Assembly (NCBI RefSeq): GCF_030518235.1 | Contig: NZ_JAULSA010000011.1 | Span: 1 to 64,000 of the forward strand | DNA: 64,000 nucleotides | From: Saccharibacillus sp. CPCC 101409 | GTDB taxonomy: Bacteria; Bacillota; Bacilli; Paenibacillales; Paenibacillaceae | Direction of reading: 5' to 3' | In this document: positions 39,524-48,621 of the stretch, piece after piece | Layout: each line of letters opens with the position of its first letter | How positions within the stretch are numbered: the stretch's first letter is position 1 | Notes under the pieces: generated by a model | What the model was told of the DNA's origin: nothing | Database searches by the model: none | The model's input: the letters and a program-made list of their open reading frames with translations, nothing else | Position numbers and translations under genes: made by a program

Positions 39524-42400
39524 TTATTTATTGACGGCTTCCCGGTCCGGTTCCAGTTCTTGGCGCGTCCGATCGGTATCGCGCTTCAACACCGGAGCCA
39601 GGTAACGCCCGGTATACGAACCTTCCACTTTCGCGACTTCTTCCGGCATTCCGGTCGCCACGACTTTACCGCCGCCGTTGCCGCCTTCCGGCCCCATATC
39701 GACCAGATAATCGGCCGTCTTGATCACGTCCAGATTATGCTCGATCACGAGCACGGTATCGCCCGATTCCACCAGCCGGTGCAGCACTTGAAGCAGGCGG
39801 TCGATATCGTCGACGTGCAGGCCGGTGGTCGGCTCGTCGAGAATATAGATCGTTTTGCCGGTGCTGCGGCGGTGCAGCTCGGACGCCAGTTTGACGCGCT
39901 GCGCTTCGCCGCCCGAGAGCGTGGTCGCCGGCTGGCCCATTTTGACGTAGCCCAGACCCACGTCGAGCAGCGTTTGCAGTTTGCGGCTGATCTTCGGCAC
40001 GTTCTGGAAAAATTCGACCGCGTCTTCGATCGTCATTTCCAGCACGTCGGAAATGTTTTTGTTTTTGTACTTCACTTCCAGCGTTTCGCGGTTGTAGCGT
40101 TTGCCTTTGCAGACTTCGCACGGAACGTAGATATCCGGCAGGAAGTGCATCTCGATCTTGATAATGCCGTCGCCTTTGCAGGCTTCGCAGCGGCCGCCCT
40201 TCGTATTGAAGCTGAAACGGCCTTTCTGGTAGCCGCGCACTTTAGCTTCGTTGGTCGTGGCAAACAGCTCGCGGATGTTGTCGAACACGCCGGTATAGGT
40301 CGCCGGATTGGAGCGCGGCGTCCGTCCGATCGGGGACTGGTCGACGTCGACGACTTTGTCGATATGTTCCAGGCCGCGAATTTCTTTGTGCTTGCCGGGT
40401 CTGACGCGCGCCCGGTTCAGGTCGCGGGCCAGCGCTTTGTGCAGCACTTCGTTGACGAGCGACGATTTGCCCGAACCCGATACGCCCGTAACCGCGGTGA
40501 ACAAACCGATCGGCAGCTTGACGTTCACGTTGTCGAGGTTGTTTTCTTTCGCTCCGCGAATCTCCAGCCAGCGTTCTCCGGGCTTGCGGCGTTCCAGCGG
40601 AACGGGGATAAAGCGGCGGCCGCTCAAATACTGGCCGGTCAGCGAGTCCGGATTGTCCATGATTTCCTGCGGCGTGCCCTGGGCGATAATCTGCCCGCCG
40701 TGCACGCCCGCGCCCGGTCCGATATCGATAATATAATCGCTCGCCATCATCGTGTCTTCGTCATGCTCGACGACGATCAGCGTATTGCCGAGGTCCCGCA
40801 TATGAGCCAGCGTCTTGATCAGCCGGTCGTTGTCCCGCTGATGCAGCCCGATGCTCGGCTCGTCGAGGATATACAGCACGCCCATCAGGCTGGACCCGAT
40901 CTGGGTCGCCAGACGAATCCGCTGCGCTTCGCCGCCGGACAGCGTGCCCGCCGCGCGGCTGAGCGTCAGATAATCCAGACCGACATTGCTCAGGAATCCC
41001 AGACGGCTGCATACTTCTTTCAGGATTAGGTTGGCAATCGAACGCTCTTTATCGGACAGCTCCAGCTTGTCGAAGAATTCGCCCGCCTTGGAGATCGACA
41101 GATCGGTCACATGCGAGATGCTGACGCCGCCCACCGTGACCGCGAGCACTTCCCGTTTCAGGCGCTGGCCTTTGCATGTGCCGCACGGTTTGGTGCCCAT
41201 AAAGCCTTCGATATACTCCCGCATGCTGTCGGAGGACGTATCGCGGTAGCGGCGCTCCAGGTTCGGAATGATGCCTTCGAACGCCACGCTCACTTCTTTG
41301 CTGCGGCCGAAGTCGCCTTCGTAGCGGAAGCGCAGCTTCTGCCCGTCCGTGCCGTACAGGATCTTGTTCTTCTGGTCCTGGGTCAGCTCCGATACCGGCA
41401 CGCCGGTCGGAATCTTGTAGTGCTCGCACATCGCGGCCAGGAACTGCGGATAATAATTGGACAATCCGCCGCTCCAGGCGGTAAACGCGCCTTCTTCGAT
41501 CGTTTTGCGCTCGTCGGGCACCAGCAGTTCCGGATCGACGACCATCTTCAAACCCAGACCGTCGCAGTCCGGGCAGGCGCCGAACGGGCTGTTGAACGAG
41601 AACATGCGCGGAGCCAGTTCTTCCATGCTGAATCCGCAGATCGGGCAGGCGAAGTTCGAACTGAACCTCAGCTCTTCCTGGCCCATCACATCGACCAGCA
41701 GTTGGCCGCCGGACAGCTTGAGCGCGGTTTCGATCGAGTCGGCCAACCGGGTCTGCACGTCTTCTTTGACGACGATGCGGTCGACGACCACTTCGATCGT
41801 ATGCTTTTTATTTTTCTCCAGTTCGATACTTTCGGACAGGTCGCGCAGTTCGCCGTCGACGCGGACGCGGACGAAGCCCTGCTTCGAGATTTCCGTAAAC
41901 AGACTTTTGTGTTCGCCTTTCTTGCCGGAAATAACGGGAGCCAGAATCTGCAGCCGTGTTTTCTCCGGGTACTGCATAATCCGGTCCACCATATGCTCGA
42001 CGGTCTGCGACGTGATCTCGACGCCGTGGTCCGGACAGTGCGGCTTGCCCACGCGCGCGAACAGCAAGCGCAGGTAGTCGTAAATCTCGGTTACGGTGCC
42101 GACGGTCGAACGCGGGTTGCGGCTGGTCGTCTTCTGGTCGATCGAGATCGCCGGAGACAGCCCGTCGATCGAATCGACATCCGGCTTCTCCATCTGGCCG
42201 AGGAACTGGCGGGCGTAAGCCGACAGCGACTCGACGTAGCGGCGCTGACCTTCGGCATAGATGGTGTCGAACGCAAGCGAGGACTTGCCCGAGCCGCTGA
42301 GACCCGTCAGGACGACGAAACGATCGCGGGGGATCGTGACGTCGATGTTTTTCAAGTTGTGTGCTCTGGCACCTTTGATTACGATATTTTCGCTTGCCAC
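39524..42400 (-). CDS. uvrA: Excinuclease ABC subunit A, UvrA
   Basis: The damage-recognition ATPase of nucleotide excision repair, about 958 residues as usual. It has two ABC modules: Walker [10 protein letters not shown] near residue 30 with signature [15 protein letters not shown], and GVSGSGKSS near 640 with signature [15 protein letters not shown]. The zinc sites are CPICGF and CPDCDG in the first half and CEACKGDG with CEVCKG in the second. The start is set at GTG (42398-42400), because GGAGG is 9 bases upstream; a TTG three codons earlier touches that site. It is separated from uvrB by 514 bases carrying two repeat families, unlike the tight uvrBA operons of Bacillus. Confidence 0.97.
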   Translation of the reverse strand: MASENIVIKGARAHNLKNIDVTIPRDRFVVLTGLSGSGKSSLAFDTIYAEGQRRYVESLSAYARQFLGQMEKPDVDSIDGLSPAISIDQKTTSRNPRSTVGTVTEIYDYLRLLFARVGKPHCPDHGVEITSQTVEHMVDRIMQYPEKTRLQILAPVISGKKGEHKSLFTEISKQGFVRVRVDGELRDLSESIELEKNKKHTIEVVVDRIVVKEDVQTRLADSIETALKLSGGQLLVDVMGQEELRFSSNFACPICGFSMEELAPRMFSFNSPFGACPDCDGLGLKMVVDPELLVPDERKTIEEGAFTAWSGGLSNYYPQFLAAMCEHYKIPTGVPVSELTQDQKNKILYGTDGQKLRFRYEGDFGRSKEVSVAFEGIIPNLERRYRDTSSDSMREYIEGFMGTKPCGTCKGQRLKREVLAVTVGGVSISHVTDLSISKAGEFFDKLELSDKERSIANLILKEVCSRLGFLSNVGLDYLTLSRAAGTLSGGEAQRIRLATQIGSSLMGVLYILDEPSIGLHQRDNDRLIKTLAHMRDLGNTLIVVEHDEDTMMASDYIIDIGPGAGVHGGQIIAQGTPQEIMDNPDSLTGQYLSGRRFIPVPLERRKPGERWLEIRGAKENNLDNVNVKLPIGLFTAVTGVSGSGKSSLVNEVLHKALARDLNRARVRPGKHKEIRGLEHIDKVVDVDQSPIGRTPRSNPATYTGVFDNIRELFATTNEAKVRGYQKGRFSFNTKGGRCEACKGDGIIKIEMHFLPDIYVPCEVCKGKRYNRETLEVKYKNKNISDVLEMTIEDAVEFFQNVPKISRKLQTLLDVGLGYVKMGQPATTLSGGEAQRVKLASELHRRSTGKTIYILDEPTTGLHVDDIDRLLQVLHRLVESGDTVLVIEHNLDVIKTADYLVDMGPEGGNGGGKVVATGMPEEVAKVEGSYTGRYLAPVLKRDTDRTRQELEPDREAVNK

Positions 42401-42488
42401 CGGCCTCAACCTCCAACATGTTTATTTCTTGTCCGACTTTCGCGGCGGACGGGTTCTTGCGGGAAAGACCGTTGGCCGTCTGCTTATC

Positions 42489-42662
42489 GCGGGCGGCGGG
42501 GGCGGGGTTGCGGTTGGGAGACGCTGCGGGTTCGGCCGTGTCCTTACGATCGCGTGTTGAATTTGGATTTCCTCATTGGAATTCTCAGTCGGAAGAAATC
42601 CAAATTCAAAGGCGAACGCTCCGCTTCTTCAGGACACGGCCTTCCCCTCCGCTGCCGCCCGC
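42489..42662 (-). repeat. Interspersed structured element, copy 2
   Basis: This is the cleanest copy. Nested stems: 42489-42497 with 42654-42662 (GCGGGCGGC, 9 bp), 42534-42544 with 42631-42641 (GGCCGTGTCCT, 11 bp) and 42557-42571 with 42595-42609 (15 bp), all perfect. Between the arms are the conserved blocks GGGAGACGCTGCGGG (42516-42530), ACGATCGCG (42546-42554), AGGCGAACGCTCCGCTTCTTC (42610-42630) and CCTCCGCT (42647-42654), shared with copies 1 and 3. It ends 89 bases before the uvrA start. Bases 42401-42488 and 42663-42775 contain nothing else that I can name. Confidence 0.85.
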
Positions 42663-42775
42663 CGTGCGCTCACGATAAATGCGGCGGATCGGTTCCCGGC
42701 AGCCCGGCCTTCGGGAAAGTCGGCTTTGGCTTGGGAAAAAGACTGCGCCCGCAACAAAATGCGGACGCCTGATAT

Positions 42776-42901
42776 GGATAATCGGATGTTGGCCGGTCAT
42801 GACGGCCAACATCCGGATCGGGAAAAGCGCTAATGGATAATCGTACGCCGGCCGGCTGATGCGGCCGACGTACGGATCGGAAAGCGTGAACCGGATAATC
42901 G
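42776..42901. repeat. 58-59-bp tandem repeats with variable hairpins after uvrB
   Basis: GGATAATCG occurs at 42776, 42835 and 42893 (periods 59 and 58). Each of the first two is followed by a hairpin and then CGGATCGG-GAAAGCG-like sequence. Hairpin 1 is a perfect 12-bp stem (42784-42795 with 42803-42814). Hairpin 2 is a 13-bp stem with one mismatch (42842-42854 with 42862-42874). The hairpins have different sequences, while the linkers between them are conserved. They lie directly after the uvrB stop and may act as its terminators or mRNA ends. Confidence 0.75.
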
Positions 42902-42914
42902 TTCAGGAGCCGGC

Positions 42915-44909
42915 TTATTCGGCGGCGCGCAGTTCCAGCAGCGCGTCGCGCAGTTCGGCGGCGCGTTCGAAGTTCAGGTTCTTGGCGGCTTCCTTCATTT
43001 CTTTTTCCAGTCGCATAACGACTTTCTCGCGTTCTCTCTTCGTCATCTTGCCGTCGATGCCGCTCAGGAAATCGGCGCCGGCTTCGGCGGCTTTGGTCGC
43101 TTCGATCACGTCGCGGACCTTTTTCTTGATCGTCTGCGGCGTAATGCCGTGCTGCTCGTTGTACGCCATCTGGATCTCGCGGCGGCGGCTTGTTTCCTGC
43201 ATCGCCTTGTCCATCGACTCCGTGATCTTGTCGGCGTACATGATAACCCGGCCTTCGGAGTTCCGCGCGGCGCGGCCGATCGTCTGGATCAGCGAGCGCT
43301 CGGAGCGCAGGAAGCCTTCTTTGTCGGCGTCGAGAATCGTGACGAGCGAGACTTCCGGCAGGTCGAGGCCTTCGCGCAGCAGGTTGATGCCGACCAGGAC
43401 GTGGAATACGCCGAGCCGCAGGTCGCGCAGAATCGCAATCCGCTCCAGCGTCTTGATATCCGAGTGCAGGTAGCGGACCTTGATGCCGATCTCCTTGAGG
43501 TAATCGGTCAGATCTTCGGACATTTTCTTGGTCAGCGTCGTCACGAGCACCCGTTCATCTTTCTCGATCCGGTCCCGGATCTCGCCGATCAGATCGTCGA
43601 TCTGGCCTTCGGTCTTGCGGACTTCGATAATCGGATCGAGCAGCCCCGTCGGCCGGATAATCTGCTGGACCATCGTGTCGCAGTGTTCGATCTCATACGG
43701 TCCGGGCGTTGCCGAAACGTAGATGAGCTGCTGCGCTTTTTCTTCGAATTCCTCGAACTTGAGCGGCCGGTTGTCAAGCGCCGACGGCAGGCGGAATCCG
43801 TAGTCGACAAGCACGTTCTTGCGCGCCTGGTCGCCGTTGTACATGGCGCGGATCTGCGGCAGCGTCACGTGGGATTCGTCGATTACGACCAGCAGATCGT
43901 CCGGGAAGTAGTCCATCAGCGTGTACGGCGTGGCGCCGCGTTCGCGGAACGTCAGCGGTCCCGAGTAGTTCTCGATACCGGAACAGAAGCCGACTTCCTT
44001 CATCATCTCGATATCGTAGCGCGTGCGCTGCTCAAGCCGCTGCGCTTCGAGCAGCTTGCCTTCTTCCTTGAACACGGCAAGACGCTCTTCCAGTTCCCGC
44101 TCGATATTCGTGATGGCGACCTTCATCTTCTCTTCGCGCGTGACAAAGTGGGAAGCCGGGAAAATGGCAATGTGGTCGCGTTCGCCCGTAATCTCGCCGG
44201 TAAGCACGTTGATCTCGCTGATCCGTTCGATCTCGTCGCCGAACAGCTCGATCCGCACCGCGTGCTCTTCGCGCGAAGCCGGGAAGATCTCGACGACGTC
44301 CCCGCGTACGCGGAACGTGCCGCGCACGAAGTTGATATCGTTGCGCTGATACTGGATGTCCACCAGCCGCGACAGAATTTCCTGACGGGACTTCTCCATG
44401 CCCACCCGCAGCGACAGCAGCAGGTTGCCGTATTCCTGCGGCGAACCGAGGCCGTAAATACACGAGACGCTGGCGACGATCACGACGTCGCGCCGCTCGA
44501 ACAGCGAACTGGTCGCGGAGTGGCGCAGCCGGTCGATCTCTTCGTTGATGCTGGAGTCTTTCTCGATATACGTATCCGAGGAAGGCACGTACGCTTCCGG
44601 CTGGAAGTAATCGTAATAGCTGACGAAGTAATCGACGGAGTTGTTGGGCAGAAATTCTTTGAATTCGCTGGCGAGCTGCGCGGCCAGCGTTTTATTGTGC
44701 GCGATGACGAGTGTCGGACGTCCCAGCTTTGCAATCGTCTGGGCGACCGTGAACGTCTTGCCCGTACCTGTCGCGCCGAGCAGCGTCTGGTGCCGTTTGC
44801 CGGCGTAAACGCCTTCCACCAATTCGTCGATCGCGCCCGGCTGGTCGCCCTGCGGCGTAAATTCGGAGACGATTTCAAACGCTTTGTTGCTGATTACAAT
44901 ATCGCTCAT
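42915..44909 (-). CDS. uvrB: Excinuclease ABC subunit B, UvrB
   Basis: The helicase-like subunit of nucleotide excision repair that takes damaged DNA from UvrA and recruits UvrC. The 664-residue product has Walker [11 protein letters not shown], the beta-hairpin region [48 protein letters not shown] (DEAD-like), [14 protein letters not shown] and QTIGRAARN, and the C-terminal UVR motif that contacts UvrC ([17 protein letters not shown], about 625-655). The ATG at 44909 has only a weak site (GAGGGTGA). It is divergent from motAB. A LexA-like sequence and a nearer promoter lie upstream. Confidence 0.97.
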   Translation of the reverse strand: MSDIVISNKAFEIVSEFTPQGDQPGAIDELVEGVYAGKRHQTLLGATGTGKTFTVAQTIAKLGRPTLVIAHNKTLAAQLASEFKEFLPNNSVDYFVSYYDYFQPEAYVPSSDTYIEKDSSINEEIDRLRHSATSSLFERRDVVIVASVSCIYGLGSPQEYGNLLLSLRVGMEKSRQEILSRLVDIQYQRNDINFVRGTFRVRGDVVEIFPASREEHAVRIELFGDEIERISEINVLTGEITGERDHIAIFPASHFVTREEKMKVAITNIERELEERLAVFKEEGKLLEAQRLEQRTRYDIEMMKEVGFCSGIENYSGPLTFRERGATPYTLMDYFPDDLLVVIDESHVTLPQIRAMYNGDQARKNVLVDYGFRLPSALDNRPLKFEEFEEKAQQLIYVSATPGPYEIEHCDTMVQQIIRPTGLLDPIIEVRKTEGQIDDLIGEIRDRIEKDERVLVTTLTKKMSEDLTDYLKEIGIKVRYLHSDIKTLERIAILRDLRLGVFHVLVGINLLREGLDLPEVSLVTILDADKEGFLRSERSLIQTIGRAARNSEGRVIMYADKITESMDKAMQETSRRREIQMAYNEQHGITPQTIKKKVRDVIEATKAAEAGADFLSGIDGKMTKREREKVVMRLEKEMKEAAKNLNFERAAELRDALLELRAAE

Positions 44910-44947
44910 TGGCCCTATTTCACCCTCATCGTTTAAAATGATAGTAT

Positions 44948-44990
44948 TTGAACAAAGAATACGTAAAAAACCGACGTATCGCTATCGTTT
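44948..44990 (-). promoter_or_regulatory. Candidate promoter of uvrB
   Basis: On the minus strand TTTACG and TATCAT are separated by 18 bases, ending some 30-40 bases before the uvrB start. The -10 matches 5 of 6 and the -35 4 of 6. The rest of 44991-45237 shows no gene or site that I can name. Confidence 0.4.
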
Positions 44991-45237
44991 GACACGCCGT
45001 GTTCATGCTTATATTGTAAATAACCACATTTCCGCCGGGGAAACGAATGCGGAGCGGTCCAGGCCTTCCGCAAACCGGACTTCTTACGGCGTATTCGCCC
45101 GCTGCGCCGCGTTCGTGCGGCCGCCTGCGGACAGCCGGATATTTTTTGCCCGAATATGAAATACACAAGAAAAACCGGTCTCGAAACGACAGGAAAAGCC
45201 CATTGTCGAACGGGCCCGCGCTTCTATCGAGTATTCA

Positions 45238-45266
45238 TTTATAAGAATGCGTGTTCCCGTCAAGTA
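45238..45266 (-). promoter_or_regulatory. Candidate LexA box inside a second uvrB promoter
   Basis: GAATGCGTGTTC (45245-45256) differs by one base from the Bacillus LexA/DinR core GAAC-N4-GTTC. On the minus strand it lies in the 17-base spacer between TACTTG (complement of 45261-45266) and TATAAA (complement of 45238-45243). It is about 335 bases from uvrB, which is far for such an operator. It could also lie in front of motAB. Confidence 0.3.
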
Positions 45267-45373
45267 TACTCTTTTCCACAGGTTTGTGCAAATCTTTCTG
45301 AAACAGACGAACGGCTCGCGCAAGCGGCGGACCTGCCTTATTTCAAGCTTTCATTGCGGAGAGGAACGAACTC

Positions 45374-46162
45374 ATGGACATCACAACCATCATCGGAATT
45401 ATCGCGGGTATCGCCGCTTTGCTCGGAGGATTTCTCTGGGAAGGCGGCCAGGCCGGGGGACTGCTGCAGGGCCCGGCCGCGCTGATCGTATTCGGGGGAA
45501 CGGCGGCGGCGGTCGCGATCAGCTTTCCGTGGAGGCGGCTGCGAACCGTGCCCCAGGCGCTGAGGCTGGCGTTCGGAACGCGGCCGGCCGGCGCCGAAGA
45601 GCTGATCGAAGACCTCGCGGGCATGGCGTCCACGGCGCGGCGTTCCGGCATGCTGGCGCTGGAGAAAACCGCCGAGAATCACGAAGACCCTTTTATGCGC
45701 GAAGGACTCACTTTGATCGTCGACGGAGGCGATCCACCGCTGATCCGCAAGATTCTGGAACTCGAGATCGACAAGCGCCAGGAGAAGTTCGACAGCTACG
45801 CCAAGATCTTCGAATCCGCGGGCGGCTACGCGCCGACGATGGGCATCATCGGGACGGTCATGGGCTTGATCCGGGTGCTCGGCAGCCTGACGGAACCCGC
45901 CAATCTCGGTTCGTCGATCGCCGTCGCGTTTATCGCGACCCTGTACGGCGTGGCGAGCGCCAACCTGATATTCCTGCCGATCGCATCCAAGATCCGCGCG
46001 CGCGGAGAAGAGGAGGTCCAAGTGATGGAGATGATGCTGGAAGGACTGCTGTCCGTGCAAAATGCCGAGAATCCGAATCTGGTCCGCCGCAAGCTCGCCA
46101 CCTACCTGGACGACGTCGAAACGGGCGCGCCGGTGGGAACGGACGGAGCTGAATCGCGATGA
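45374..46162 (+). CDS. motA: MotA/MotP-type flagellar stator subunit
   Basis: A 262-residue protein with four membrane segments (about 5-25, 33-50, 150-172 and 183-205), the MotA/TolQ/ExbB layout. The cytoplasmic loop has SGMLALEKTAENHEDPFMREG, and the channel-lining helices have YAPTMGIIGTVMGLIRVLGSL and IAVAFIATLYGVASANLIFLPIA, conserved in stators. With MotB it couples ion flow to flagellar rotation. The length fits MotP/MotA of Bacillales; the coupling ion cannot be decided from sequence alone. It is followed by motB with an ATGA overlap. GAGAGG lies 9 bases upstream. Confidence 0.92.
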   Translation: MDITTIIGIIAGIAALLGGFLWEGGQAGGLLQGPAALIVFGGTAAAVAISFPWRRLRTVPQALRLAFGTRPAGAEELIEDLAGMASTARRSGMLALEKTAENHEDPFMREGLTLIVDGGDPPLIRKILELEIDKRQEKFDSYAKIFESAGGYAPTMGIIGTVMGLIRVLGSLTEPANLGSSIAVAFIATLYGVASANLIFLPIASKIRARGEEEVQVMEMMLEGLLSVQNAENPNLVRRKLATYLDDVETGAPVGTDGAESR

Positions 46163-47007
46163 GCCGAAGACGACGCGGACGCAAAACGGGACCTTCCCAC
46201 CAGCAGGAACGCTGGCTGATTACGTACGCCGACCTGCTGACGCTGCTGCTGATTTTTTTCGTGATCATGTACGGGGTGAGTTCGGTCGACGAAGAGAAAT
46301 ACGAAGCGGTCTCCGCCTCTTTGCAAACCACTTTTCAAGCGGGCAGCAATATTCTGGACGGAGGTCCCAAGATCACCGGCGAGGCCGGACAGCAGATCCC
46401 GGGCAGCGGCGGAAACAAGCAGGGCGACAATGCGGATCCGGAACCGGAAAAAGACCCGGATAACGCAGTCATGACGGAGCGCGAGCGCCAGTTCCGGGAG
46501 CAGGAACAGCAGATGCAGAATTTTCTCGAAACGATCCAGTCGTACGTGACCACCAACAATTTGCAGGACCAGATCTTTGTCGCGGACAAACCGCAGGGCA
46601 TCTCGATCACGCTCAGCGACCGCTTTCTGTTCGACGTGGGGCAGGCGGACCTGAAAAGCGGGGCGGCGGGCATTCTCGACCGGCTGTCCAGTCTGTTCGG
46701 CACGGTCGACGCCATGATCAGCATCGAAGGGCATACCGACAACCAGCCGATCCGGGGCGGGCGCTACGGGGACAACTGGGAGCTGTCGGGAGCGCGCGCG
46801 CTGTCCGTCCTGCGCTACTTTATCGATGTGCGCAAGCTCGATCCCGCGCAGTTCCAGTATGCCGGCTACGCCGATACGCGGCCCGTGGGCGACAATGCGA
46901 CGGCCGAAGGCCGGCAGCAGAACCGGCGGGTCGAGATCACGGTGCTGCGGCAGCTGCGTGCGGACACGGCCGCCGAGGCCGTGGTGAAGGCGAATCCGGG
47001 CGAGTGA
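46159..47007 (+). CDS. motB: MotB/MotS-type flagellar stator subunit
   Basis: A 282-residue protein with one N-terminal membrane helix, WLITYADLLTLLLIFFVIMYG, whose Asp (in YAD) is the ion-carrying residue. A linker with acidic and Gly/Gln-rich segments follows, then a C-terminal OmpA-like peptidoglycan-binding domain (ISIEGHTDNQPIRGGRYGDNWELSGARA, FQYAGYADTRPVGDNATAEGRQQNRRVEI). It anchors the stator to the wall. Its start overlaps the motA stop. It ends in front of a repeat-containing gap and is convergent with the minJ-like gene. Confidence 0.93.
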   Translation: MSRRRRGRKTGPSHQQERWLITYADLLTLLLIFFVIMYGVSSVDEEKYEAVSASLQTTFQAGSNILDGGPKITGEAGQQIPGSGGNKQGDNADPEPEKDPDNAVMTERERQFREQEQQMQNFLETIQSYVTTNNLQDQIFVADKPQGISITLSDRFLFDVGQADLKSGAAGILDRLSSLFGTVDAMISIEGHTDNQPIRGGRYGDNWELSGARALSVLRYFIDVRKLDPAQFQYAGYADTRPVGDNATAEGRQQNRRVEITVLRQLRADTAAEAVVKANPGE

Positions 47008-47033
47008 TTCACACCCGATCGTGTAAAAATCAA

Positions 47034-47169
47034 AAATGTTGCAGGTATACATTACTTTCGCCCGCTTCCCGGTCAATAGACGGAAAGCGGGCAAAAACGA
47101 TGTACCCTTGCAACATTTTTTTGATTTCGGAAAAATTCCGGCGCGAAATGGTGTACGCCGGCAGTATTT
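47034..47169. repeat. Convergent-gap hairpin with 25-bp AAATG repeats
   Basis: Sequences at 47034-47058 (AAATGTTGCAGGTATACAT) and 47094-47118 (ends GTACCCTTGCAACATTT) form the two arms of a long imperfect hairpin. It encloses a second hairpin GCCCGCTT/AAGCGGGC (47060-47092). A third relative lies at 47146-47169 (AAATGGTGTACGCCGG...GTATTT). They resemble the repeats at 6575-6763. The position between convergent motB and minJ-like genes suits a bidirectional terminator as well. Confidence 0.6.
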
Positions 47170-47186
47170 TCGCTTTGTGTTATCCC

Positions 47187-48551
47187 TTAGGCCCGGTTAC
47201 GCACGCCGGCATCGTCCGCCGAAACTTCGCGGGATTCCCCGGCTTCCGCTTCGCGTTCCCGCTCTGCGGCCGCTTCTGCACCGGCGCCGCGGCCGCGCTC
47301 CGCTTCCACTTCGGCTCTCCATAAGCCGATCGGCGAAGCCGGACGGTCCGGCACTTCGGCCGCCGAATCGTCGTCGGGCGCGAAGATAAAGCCCAGCTGA
47401 TGATGATCCCCCTCATAAATAGGGCTCTGCATGAATTTGCTTTCGCCGCTGCGATTCTGCACTTCCAGCTTGCAAAAAGCCGAATTGACCCGCAGCGCTT
47501 CGTGCATCTGCTGCGGCGTGGACACCGGACTGCCGTTGACCTTGAGCAGCGTCTCGCCGGCCAGAACGCCAAGGCTTTCCGCCGGACTGCCCGGCTGCAC
47601 GGCCAGCACCTTGAGCCCTTTGCCGGAATGGGTGTACATTCCGGCGTGGCCTTCTTCTTCGCGCTGCCCGCCGCGAATCAGCAGTTCGCGCAGCACGATC
47701 GCGGCGACGGCCGCGATCACGGTCGCCGGCGGCCAGAATACGGCCGCCGCCGCCAGGGCCAGCAGCGCGGCGCCGAACAGCAGCGCGCGCCGGGAGGTAT
47801 GCCGGACCTTCTGTTCCGGCAGCAGGGTCCAGGTCGTTTCCTGCAGGCCGATCAGCGCCGGCAGGGCCAGCAGGGTGTAGCCGGCCGCCTGCGGCAGGCC
47901 GAGCCACGCGAGCAGCGGCGGCTGCCACGGCAGCGCGATCGCGCCGCCTTCGGCCGGCACGAGCAGCAGAGTCGGCGCCAGCCACAGCAGGCGCAGGACG
48001 TAAGCCCCGACCGGGCGGCCGCGCTTGCCCGGTATGTAAGTCGGCAGGGCAAAATGCTTGCCCTGCGCGGCGACCAGCACGCCCTCCGCCAGATGCAGGA
48101 GGGCGGCCAGCACAAGCAGCGCCGGGACGTTCAGCCCGTCCACCGCGCCGAGCACCGCTGCCCAGACGCCGCGGTCGGGCAGCCCCGGGATCAGGCGCAG
48201 CGCAAACTGCAGCGCGCCCAGCACGCCGACGGCGTACACGAAGTTTGCGAAGCGAATCCGCGCCGCAAACAGCACCAGCGCCGCGATCCAGACCGCGGCC
48301 GCCCCCTGCGGCGTCAGCGTGAAGCCGAGCCCGGCCATGGCGAGGGAAACGACCGCGCCGGCGCACAGCCCGCCCAGCAGGGCGCGCCCGGCAAGAGCGC
48401 CGTAGCCGTGCAGCCGGATATGAAAGAGGCGGCGCTCCAGGATGCCCTGACGCCGGTAATACAGGAGCAGAATCAGCAGACCCGCCCAGTAGAAAGGCTG
48501 AATCACGAGTTCCAGCAGTCCCGACAGGATGATTTCCAGATATTCGTTCAT
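47187..48551 (-). CDS. minJ: PDZ-domain polytopic membrane protein, MinJ-like
   Basis: A 454-residue protein with about eight membrane helices in the first 300 residues, followed by a cytoplasmic PDZ domain (about 310-390: KVLAVQPGSPAESLGVLAGETLLKVNGSPVSTPQQMHEAL) and an Ala/Glu/Arg-rich tail. MinJ of Bacillus has this layout; it bridges DivIVA and MinCD at division sites and poles. The Bacillus chromosome also carries minJ near ctpB, ftsEX and uvrBA, as here. Base composition is very GC-rich (49 of 60 bases in 47701-47760). The start has AAAGGAG 6 bases upstream. Orthology is inferred from layout and neighbours. Confidence 0.78.
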   Translation of the reverse strand: MNEYLEIILSGLLELVIQPFYWAGLLILLLYYRRQGILERRLFHIRLHGYGALAGRALLGGLCAGAVVSLAMAGLGFTLTPQGAAAVWIAALVLFAARIRFANFVYAVGVLGALQFALRLIPGLPDRGVWAAVLGAVDGLNVPALLVLAALLHLAEGVLVAAQGKHFALPTYIPGKRGRPVGAYVLRLLWLAPTLLLVPAEGGAIALPWQPPLLAWLGLPQAAGYTLLALPALIGLQETTWTLLPEQKVRHTSRRALLFGAALLALAAAAVFWPPATVIAAVAAIVLRELLIRGGQREEEGHAGMYTHSGKGLKVLAVQPGSPAESLGVLAGETLLKVNGSPVSTPQQMHEALRVNSAFCKLEVQNRSGESKFMQSPIYEGDHHQLGFIFAPDDDSAAEVPDRPASPIGLWRAEVEAERGRGAGAEAAAEREREAEAGESREVSADDAGVRNRA

Positions 48552-48580
48552 CGGCTTCTCCTTTTCGCCTTGCTTTGAAA

Positions 48581-48602
48581 AAGAGAAGGCTTGCGCCTTC
48601 TC
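48581..48602 (-). terminator. Intrinsic terminator after the ctpB-like gene
   Basis: A perfect stem GAGAAGGC/GCCTTCTC with loop TTGC is followed on the minus strand by TTTTTC. It lies between the protease gene and the minJ-like gene, about 20 bases past the stop. Confidence 0.85.
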
Positions 48603-48621
48603 CGTTTTGATTATTCGTCTA

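Noticed and set aside
44910-45373. Sigma-D (flagellar) promoter for motAB
   Set aside because: No TAAA-N15-GCCGATAA-like sequence was found within the gap.
47034-47130. Insertion sequence or MITE
   Set aside because: No transposase, no target-site duplication visible; the structure is better described as nested hairpins.
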